This document shows, piece after piece, positions 59,201 to 64,000 of a DNA stretch of 64,000 nucleotides. A model generated the notes under the pieces. The model searched no databases. It saw only the letters and a list, made by a program, of their open reading frames with translations, and was not told the DNA's origin. Each line of letters starts with the position of its first letter. Position 1 is the first letter of the stretch. Origin of the DNA: Manduca sexta (taxonomy: Eukaryota; Arthropoda; Insecta; Lepidoptera; Sphingidae); the NCBI RefSeq assembly GCF_014839805.1, contig NC_051135.1, positions 9,551,291 through 9,615,290 on the forward strand, in the 5' to 3' direction. The position numbers and the translations under genes are program-made.

Positions 59201-60474
59201 CTTGAAAAGCAAGACGTTGTGCCACACCTTGTCGAATGCTGTCTCTACATCGAAGAAGAGAGCAGCGGTGGGGAAGCCGTATCTGGCTTTATCATAGATG
59301 TGCTCCGTGATGCGGAGTATTTGATGGAGGCAGCTATGCCTAGTGCGGAAGCCGAATTGTTCCTCGGGAATCAGGTGTTGTTGGTGGGCCAATAGGCGAA
59401 GTCGATCGAGCACAATGCGCTCGTATACCTTTCCCACAGTGCTAAGCAGACTGATGGGTCGGTAGGAAGCAGGGTCTTTGGGGGGCTTGCCGGGTTTGTG
59501 GATGCCAATCACTACCGCCTCCTGCCACTCTTGTGGAAACAGGCAGTTGCGAAAGGCTGCATCAAAGATGGCAGTGAGTATTTGGATCAAATGCTCAGGG
59601 AGCATTTTGAGAACTCGGGTGGGGATTCTGTCCCCTCCGGGGGCTTTTCGTGTTTTGAGTGCCTTGATCAGTGAGACGACTTCTTCTATCCGCACCGGGG
59701 CGAGAGGGTCGGGCGGCGCAAAAATGTGGAACGCTTCACGATTTTGCGTGTCATCCTTGCGCAGGGGCCATGCTAATCTTCTTGTAGTCGAACTCACCGT
59801 ACTTTTTTTGTTTTGGGTATCGGACCCCGCAGTCAAAGCGGGGATACCTGCGAATGCGACTGCCCTGGAGGAAAGCTTGAAGGAGATAGTTGGGAAGATA
59901 ATGTGGGGAAAAGAGAAGGAAACTCCTTAGGATTGGCGATGGAGAGAAGGCCAGGAAATATTCTCGATCCCTCGTAGATCTTAATGTGAATTAACAACCA
60001 TGAGGTGTAACACTTGACTTGTGTACCTAGGACCGCGACAAATATCCCTCCGGGTATGGGCGGACATACGGTGTGGAGACTGAATGCACTAAAATTATTT
60101 CCAGGTGGGAACACGGTATAGTAGGCCATGGAAATGTGTTGCGATCCAGGATTAACCCGTATAATTTAAGTTTCAAACAGGCCGGCATAAGTATATCAAC
60201 TGGCGATGGATAATCTCTTCTAACCCTATCACCCTGCTATAGGGTGACAATCTAATCCTAATCACCATTATGACCAATAGGATCAATTTTACGTTCCCGT
60301 GTAAAAACAAAATTACCAGAAAAAAAATATAAAATTAGAATTACCTCTTGGCAAAAATGTAGTGGCTCTACTAACGACTTCGGGATAAGTGGCATACTTC
60401 TTCTTTTTACAAAATACACACAGAAAGTCAACAATAGAAATATAAAATAACACGTGTGCAAATATTGATTTCAT
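53047..60474 (-). CDS. Secreted two-domain Kunitz (BPTI) protease inhibitor, four exons, 214 aa
   Basis: Exons on the minus strand are 60474-60345, 55351-55163, 53954-53800 and 53217-53047, totalling 645 nt with consistent phases. Residues 1-22 form a hydrophobic signal peptide. Kunitz 1 has cysteines 49, 58, 74, 82, 95, 99 and Kunitz 2 has 113, 122, 138, 146, 159, 163; both show the exact family spacing of 8, 15, 7, 12 and 3 residues between cysteines. The presumed P1 residue after the second Cys is Arg59 in domain 1 (trypsin-like target) and Phe123 in domain 2 (chymotrypsin-like target, or not inhibitory). Domain 2 also has Thr141 where the PROSITE signature expects Phe. A 51-residue basic tail carries a possible N-glycosylation site (NNTT). 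The role is secreted serine-protease inhibition in haemolymph, gut or glands; the target is unknown. ATG at 60474 is the only in-frame ATG before the signal peptide. Confidence 0.88.
53575..53775 (+). repeat. R5 repeat in Kunitz intron 3
   Basis: GGGATAGCGATCATCATGCC, AAACAGGCCGGTATATTTA and GATCAACGTCTCTCGACTGT. It ends 25 nt before the exon 3 donor. Confidence 0.6.
53800..53954 (-). other. Kunitz gene exon 3: most of second Kunitz domain
   Basis: Acceptor TTTACTCCTCAG, donor CAA|GTAAGT. It codes residues 107-158, with four of the six cysteines (113, 122, 138, 146), WYYD, SGCGGNKNNF, and Phe at P1. An Arg/Ser-rich frame on the opposite strand here (53766-53969) is only its shadow. Confidence 0.9.
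54665..54925 (+). mobile_element. SINE S2
   Basis: CTCGTTGGCGTGGTTGTATT, B box GGTTCGAATCC, AAGTGATATTGGGTTTATG and TATGGGACGGAGCGCACATG. It lies in intron 2 of the Kunitz gene, antisense to it. Confidence 0.75.
55163..55351 (-). other. Kunitz gene exon 2: complete first Kunitz domain
   Basis: Acceptor CCTCGTTTTAG, donor GAG|GTAAGA, phase 1 at both ends, the usual Kunitz module phase. It codes residues 44-107. Landmarks are GGPCRAEIIMYYFDP, TWGGCQGNGNRF and EECLDRC; all six cysteines and the F-x3-G-C signature are present. Confidence 0.95.
55737..56041. mobile_element. GC-rich palindromic MITE candidate
   Basis: The ends read TTAAAAGCCAAGCCACGAAG and, on the other strand, TTCAAAGGCCTCGCCACGAA: imperfect terminal inverted repeats of about 20-35 bp. 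The interior is rich in GAGCGGCAACG-type words, has far higher GC than its flanks and no coding frame. It lies in Kunitz intron 1. No target duplication is claimed. Confidence 0.5.
56400..56571 (-). pseudogene. Degenerate RTE-clade LINE, ORF C-terminal end
   Basis: The minus strand reads KPPRWTDDLIKVVRRWKQAIFDRSVWKSFGE, a clear relative of the C-terminal RTE motif RWTDDLVRVAG..RWMRAAQDRSLWRSLGEAYVQQWT. Only the last stretch survives. It lies in Kunitz intron 1. Confidence 0.7.
57720..57833 (+). repeat. R5 repeat fragment with extra hairpin
   Basis: The GGATAGCGACC.. start and CATAGTGACC..ACGTAAGTGTG are typical of R5. It then runs into a separate hairpin (GAGATCAGCC / GGCTGATCT) instead of the usual R5 middle. 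Confidence 0.5.
57860..57901. repeat. Perfect palindrome split by the LINE insertion
   Basis: The left arm 57860-57882 begins CGGTGAGTTCGACTAC. After a 4-nt loop the right arm runs 57887-57901 and continues at 59792-59799 beyond the LINE. With one copy of the target duplication removed, the arms are 23 bp and perfectly complementary. It is probably part of an older hairpin element. Confidence 0.75.
57893..57901. repeat. Target-site duplication, poly(A) side
   Basis: TGTAGTCGA directly before the T run (A tail on the minus strand), matching 59783-59791. Confidence 0.8.
57902..59719 (-). mobile_element. 5'-truncated Jockey-like LINE with poly(A) tail
   Basis: A non-LTR retrotransposon in intron 1 of the Kunitz gene, in the same orientation as the gene. 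Reading the minus strand it has an open reverse-transcriptase frame, about 200 nt of 3' UTR and a 20-nt A tail (57921-57902). The endonuclease domain and ORF1 are missing through 5' truncation. Its 5' end is joined directly to U6 snRNA sequence. A 9-bp target duplication flanks the whole unit (57893-57901 and 59783-59791). The uninterrupted frame and intact tail point to a recent insertion. The FADD motif and overall sequence suggest the Jockey clade rather than RTE or R1. Confidence 0.88.
58121..59719 (-). CDS. Reverse transcriptase of the Jockey-like LINE (N-terminally truncated)
   Basis: 532 codons are open up to the stop at 58121, with no ATG at the truncated start. The frame also stays open upstream through the U6 piece. 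Motifs in order are KTRKAPGGDRIP, SYRPISLLSTVGKVYERI, FGFRTRHS, FFDVETAFDKVWH (catalytic Asp of motif A), EVPQGSALSPFLF, LFADDTAIY (catalytic FADD) and KYLGVILDRKLTF, then an RNA-binding-like Trp/His region and an Arg/Pro-rich C terminus. It would copy element RNA by target-primed reverse transcription, but this copy lacks the endonuclease and a start codon. Many short open frames on the + strand here are shadows. Confidence 0.88.
   Translation of the reverse strand, partial: APPDPLAPVRIEEVVSLIKALKTRKAPGGDRIPTRVLKMLPEHLIQILTAIFDAAFRNCLFPQEWQEAVVIGIHKPGKPPKDPASYRPISLLSTVGKVYERIVLDRLRLLAHQQHLIPEEQFGFRTRHSCLHQILRITEHIYDKARYGFPTAALFFDVETAFDKVWHNVLLFKLYKHNVPTQLVHIIRDFLSNRGFRYRVEGTLSSRRTITAEVPQGSALSPFLFSLYISDIPKPKKAHLALFADDTAIYTSGRDPSQVIRTLQAAAEELGAWFSWWRITINPIKNQAIFFNVGKRPIEPPTQVKMASQPIPWTDKAKYLGVILDRKLTFIPHVNAVRARAAFALGQLHWLVNRKSKLSIRNKIRIYTTCVRPIMTYASPAFAHILPGRIKRLQVVQNKFLRHILGAPWYVRNRNLHVDTDMPTIRHFIQMNSRRYFDRAANHPNPLIRLASIYTPFDRAKWRRPRSVLNDPDDAITLAIKRKHELLKLTHDTRPRFRPRRRGPRRAPRSPDPVNINPSVDANPDVPADVTS
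59720..59782 (-). pseudogene. U6: U6 snRNA 3' fragment fused to the LINE
   Basis: The minus strand reads AGAAGATTAGCATGGCCCC onward through TGCGCAAGGATGACACGC to GTGAAGCGTTCCACATTTTT. That is the last 63 nt or so of U6 snRNA, in the arthropod form (AAAATCGTG), including the terminal U run. The first 40 to 45 nt of U6 are missing. The U run abuts the LINE; the other end abuts the target-site duplication. It is not a functional snRNA gene. Confidence 0.9.
59783..59791. repeat. Target-site duplication, U6 side
   Basis: TGTAGTCGA, identical to 57893-57901 next to the poly(A) tail. It marks one target-primed insertion of the complete U6-LINE unit. Confidence 0.8.
59800..60124. other. Intron 1 sequence right of the LINE, no gene
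   Basis: Moderately GC-rich and repeat-like (a short hairpin CCCCGC / GCGGGG near 59825-59842). No coding frame was recognised. It may be the remainder of the older hairpin element that the LINE entered. Confidence 0.4.
60125..60290 (+). repeat. R5 repeat fragment, 3' part
   Basis: AACAGGCCGGCATAA and the following CTGGCGATGGATAATC match the R5 family core seen at 31795-32085. Just downstream of it lies the Kunitz exon 1 donor. Confidence 0.5.
60345..60474 (-). other. Kunitz gene exon 1: start codon and signal peptide
   Basis: It codes residues 1-43 plus the first base of codon 44. MKSIFAHVLFYISIVDFLCV is a typical secretion signal. The donor is AGAG|GTAATT. The phase (1) matches the Kunitz exon 5 kb away. 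It is the least certain exon, because the link rests on phase and signal-peptide content only. Confidence 0.7.
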
Positions 60475-61264
60475 TTCACAAACGCCAATACCTTTGTGAT
60501 GGCCAATCACAATAAACTTTATGTGAATTTATTGAGTCGCATTTTATTGAAAAAAGAACAACATTATTTTCGTAAAATTTACTGTACGCCTGTTCAATTC
60601 TTTATGCTGAGGTTGTTTTTATACATTTCGATGTGTAAAAATTCAAAAGAGATTTTTAAATGAATAAACGATTATTGTCACAGTTAATGTACGTTCATTA
60701 TTTACTCTTCTGTTATGTGAATTTTATTTAAGATATTAATTAAAATTACGCAGAATATTTACATAGAATCTCTTATCTCATATTAAATCAGGAATTTTCT
60801 TACGCTTAAGACATTAAATCTGTGTTTATTAATACTTATACAACAAGTGAAATGAAATGAAATAGTTTTCTTTGAACCTGTAAAATGTTATACATTATTT
60901 AGAATCTGTGAAAATTAACTCTACCACCATCAGCATAGCAGCTCTCACCAGAGAAGAACGGGCAAGAAACTCTGGTGTTGCTTTTTTCAAAATCAGTTTA
61001 AGGTATAAACTACAGTTCATGATATGGTTCATGATTTTTATCGTTGTTAAGAGCAGTTTAATTTTCAAGGTTTGAGAGTATTGACCTTTTTAAACAATTC
61101 GAGTAAGTCTTTATGCTATACGTCAAGGCATACAATTTTATTATGCAAAATGCAAACTGTTCCTTTAATCTCTTCGCCGGATAATAATCAAGGTAATGGA
61201 GTTTTTGATGACACGTTCTATCCAAGCGACATTCTCTTTATAGATCTGTCGTACAATAAGTGAT
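60475..61264. other. Upstream region of Kunitz gene
   Basis: It should hold the promoter on the minus strand. No clear TATA box and initiator pair could be chosen; CCAAT-type and CATAAAG words occur at 60490-60530. The repeat at 60915-61020 lies beyond. Confidence 0.35.
60915..61020 (+). repeat. Dispersed retroelement repeat, sense copy
   Basis: ACCATCAGCATAGCAGCTCT, CACCAGAGAAGAACGGG and TTCAAAATCAGTTTAAGG; relative at 18440-18605. Confidence 0.6.
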
Positions 61265-61430
61265 TTTTTTTATTGCTTGAATGACAAGACGAGTTTGCCG
61301 TTCCCCTGATAGTAAGCGATATGACTGCCCATTAACAGTGGAAACACCATCCAATACTACTGCGCTCGCCATCCTAAGACATGAGATGTTAAGTCTTATG
61401 TCCAGTAGTCACACTGGCTATAATGTTTGT
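61265..61430 (-). mobile_element. R3 repeat 3' half
   Basis: Antisense: TTTTTTATTGCTTGAATGAC, AAGCGATATGACTGCCCATT and TATGTCCAGTAGTCACACTG. Confidence 0.65.
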
Positions 61431-61584
61431 GATTCATAAAATATTCATCCATTAATACCGTTATTCATCTGGTTATTTTATCTGATCGTTATTTTGGATT
61501 CTGATTCCTTATGGTTAGAATGACTTTCAATAATTGTGACCCAGACGCACTGTCAATTCTCGTAGATTCACGGTAATGAGAATC

Positions 61585-61790
61585 ACTTATCTATACTAAA
61601 ATATAAAGCTGAAGAGTTTGTTTGACCGCGCTAATCTCAGGAACTACTAAATCGATTTTTTCTAATATAAAGCTTTCTACATACATTGCTCCCAAGTGCT
61701 GTCGGCTGCTTATTATCCTTGGAAAATATTTATCTTGTAAAAACTTTTCAACGCAAGCGGAGACGCAATAAAAAGCTAGTATATCATAAA
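61585..61790 (+). repeat. LINE/non-autonomous remnant
   Basis: ATACTAAAATATAAAGCTGA, AGAGTTTGTTTGACCGCGCT and AATCTCAGGAACTACTAAAT; it ends AAAAGCTAGTAT. A block very common in lepidopteran genomes. Confidence 0.5.
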
Positions 61791-62129
61791 GGTCTTGTAG
61801 TAGGGTAATTTAATAAACGACTACACAATATTACTTCATAATAGAAATGTATAAACGTTAATAGCATAAGGATTTACATGAAATATACCCGAGTTAATTA
61901 ACAAAGTTACCTAAACTATAGATTAGCTACCCTAGTTGTAGTAGTAAAGTTAAATCTAGGTCTTGTGGCTAGGGCCGGCAATTACTAACTTGATAGCTTT
62001 AATTTCGACGTCTGTACTTAGAATTACCGGTTCACTTTTACGATTCTTATTAATAACTTCATCTTGTAGATGCTCTTTATTACCAGCTTACCGGTATAAA
62101 ATAATTAAAAGTAGTTATCGCTTTGGAAT

Positions 62130-62262
62130 TTAGAATTTGTGTCCGATATAGCGGTAGGCTCGCCACCTATCATGTCATGGGACGGAATACGTACGGCGAG
62201 AAATGGGTGCACTAATTGGACCTCGCTCTACCCCTTCAGAGATATAATATGTGTGCCTTCTA
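62130..62262 (+). mobile_element. SINE S2 3' fragment
   Basis: TCCGATATAGCGGTAGGCTC, GTCATGGGACGGAATACG and CTACCCCTTCAGAGATA. Confidence 0.65.
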
Positions 62263-62504
62263 TTCTATGTGTTGCCTTCGATCTACGTGCAACGTCAAAA
62301 ATAAAAGTTATTTAATAAATTCAGTACTTTGAATCATCATGCACGTTAATTTTAAGAGTAACATTTATTATTATTTTACTCAAATAAAATAAACGCTTTG
62401 TAGCAAAATTTTCATTCATCATCAATCATTTCTCAGGAGACAAAATAATGTAAACGATTTCAAGCTTTGTTTGTTCAGCTATGGCACGGCAAACTGAATC
62501 CACT

Positions 62505-62590
62505 GCCCCCATGGTAAGTGGAGTGGGATCCGATAGAGTGTCGACTGACGAGAGATGATTATCCCTCGGCAATCGACACGACAGTAAAAT
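62505..62590 (-). repeat. R5 repeat 3' part
   Basis: Antisense: GTAAGTGGAGTGGGATCCG, GAGTGTCGACTGACGAGAG and TCCCTCGGCAATCGACACG. Confidence 0.6.
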
Positions 62591-62849
62591 GATGTTAAAT
62601 TAGCTGTTTAACACGATAACTGTCAAATTTATTTCATACATACATAGCATCACGCCTCTATCCCATTCTCGTTTCAAAATCCACGTGCGTTTAGTTCAAA
62701 GGATTTCTTGATCGATTGCGAATACTTCCTTTCATTGATCTACTGACAGTCTCTTAAAATAATTATGTGATGAAGGTTAAAAGAAGGAACGAACGGTTTT
62801 TTTATACATACGTACATACGTAGTATCACACCTCTATCCCAATGAATAG

Positions 62850-62995
62850 ATAGACAGAGACTATGGATTGCCACTTTGCACGATTCTGGCATACTTCTCA
62901 CGCTTCCTCCACCTTCATTAATCTTTTCATGCATTCCTGCCGGTTCCGGGTACTTTTGACCTGGCCTTTACTGAGAATGTCAGATATCTGACATT
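62850..62995. repeat. LINE-like dispersed repeat, copy 2
   Basis: ACTATGGATTGCCACTTTGC, TGGCATACTTCTCACGCTTC and AGAATGTCAGATATCTG; it matches 14210-14330 with a short insertion (GCCGGTTCCGGGTACTTTTG). Confidence 0.6.
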
Positions 62996-64000
62996 CAATT
63001 TATTTCAAACTTTAGAAAAAGGTCCTGAAAGATCAAATTTAATTCTTAATGTCTATTAATTTGTTTTTTGCATATTAATGAATTTTCATTACCATCAGTA
63101 GCCAATGTTTCCCCTATAAAATCAAAAATTAAGATACGTAGCCAATTAAAACTCGAAAGTCGAATCCAAATCTTAAAGAGTTGGATTCTATTCTGTAGAT
63201 TTTTCGTCCAAACTCAATTACCATATGTATTCAGTATGAAATGCAGAACGTTCACACTCACTGTACATTTGCATTGTTAATTGTGGTTTGGTAGAACTTC
63301 GGAAACGCTCCGTGCTATGTTAAGGCTGTTTACTGTTGGATGTATCTTAAATTTTTGTTGTAGTTAGCTTACACGGGCTGTTTAATCATTTCTTATGTTT
63401 ACGCGAATGTTTGATATTAAACGAGTCACGGGGTGGATCACGAAGACGGCAAAGTCTTAGAAGAGAAAATTATAATATAAAATTTGCAAAATAGTTTTAT
63501 TGTGAATTTATATATCTTAATATTATTCTATAGTTACGTTATTTATGTGGGTTATGTTTGATTTTTTTTATTTATTGAAATTTGGATTGAATTTCTTTAA
63601 ATATTAAAAATATATTAATGTACTAGTGTGTGGTAATTTCACCTTATTTTTTTTTTTAAAAGTGTAACTGCTCTGCTCTTCTTTTTTAAATCTTAATTTA
63701 AAAAGTTTGATCGTAATTTCATGAACCATGTCGCTCCATACGTCCGCTTTCACCAGTGTTCACTCACTTTTCACAAATACAATATATATATTTTTTTTAT
63801 TAAAACCTAGCCCCTTCCGTAGGAACCGACGAATAACTATTTATAATGCCCACATTGAAACCATAAGTATGTGGTCCACTAGACACACACACCAACAAAA
63901 CATGATGTACATCTTCTACTGCTTCGGTCAAGATTCATATTGTATACAGATCTGTCTAATATGAATGAATGAATTCTCCTACCTGAATTTCGACCACGGC
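62996..64000. other. AT-rich, no gene seen
   Basis: Only the repeat at 63415-63515 and long poly-T tracts; short frames lack domains. Confidence 0.5.
63415..63515 (+). repeat. LINE-like 3' end, copy 3 of 3
   Basis: GGGGTGGATCACGAAGACGG, CAAAGTCTTAGAAGAG and AAATAGTTTTATTGTGAAT. Confidence 0.5.

Noticed and set aside
59720..59782. Functional U6 snRNA gene
   Set aside because: The 5' 40 or more nt, including the stem and ACAGAGA start, are missing, and the piece is fused to a retroelement within one target duplication.
58043..59930. Several + strand open frames of 65-150 codons
   Set aside because: All lie antisense to the reverse transcriptase and reflect its higher GC content.
1..64000. 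Bacterial-type features, CRISPR arrays, phage or plasmid genes
   Set aside because: Spliced genes, SINEs and LINEs show eukaryotic nuclear DNA; regular repeats are tandem or dispersed elements, not spacer arrays.

Overview
The window is nuclear DNA of an insect, most probably a moth or butterfly (Lepidoptera). It is AT-rich, its genes have small exons with GT-AG introns, and about a third of it consists of dispersed repeats of types common in lepidopteran genomes: tRNA-derived SINEs, RTE and Jockey-like LINE pieces, and hairpin MITEs. No species is claimed. There is no bacterial, phage or CRISPR content.

Two host genes can be rebuilt exon by exon, with every splice phase agreeing. (1) On the + strand, 44246-52100, is a nine-coding-exon TMEM135 homologue of 394 aa. 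TMEM135 is a multi-pass membrane protein of mitochondria and peroxisomes. (2) On the - strand, 60474-53047, is a four-exon gene for a secreted 214-aa protein with a signal peptide and two Kunitz/BPTI protease-inhibitor domains, both with exact Kunitz cysteine spacing. The two genes are tail to tail, with about 0.9 kb between their polyadenylation signals.

The large first intron of the Kunitz gene (55352-60344) holds the most unusual object: a 5'-truncated Jockey-like LINE with an uninterrupted reverse-transcriptase frame. Its 5' end is fused to the 3' 63 nt of U6 snRNA. The chimera has a poly(A) tail and a 9-bp target-site duplication, and it landed inside a perfect 23-bp-arm palindrome. This is a U6/LINE chimeric retrocopy, known mainly from mammalian L1, here carried by an insect element.

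From 1 to about 44 kb no complete host gene is recognised. That part is AT-rich and carries: SINE S1 (A and B boxes, several copies with target duplications); SINE S2; repeat R3 (about 13 copies, short palindrome at the head, A-rich tail); repeat R5 (about 10 copies, hairpins); two TIR MITEs (2450-2624 and 15339-15600); a 117-bp tandem repeat (39847-40195); two short tandem duplications; LINE 3' remnants; and a few orphan exon-like or decayed coding stretches that could not be named. 60.5-64 kb is again repeat-rich and gene-free.
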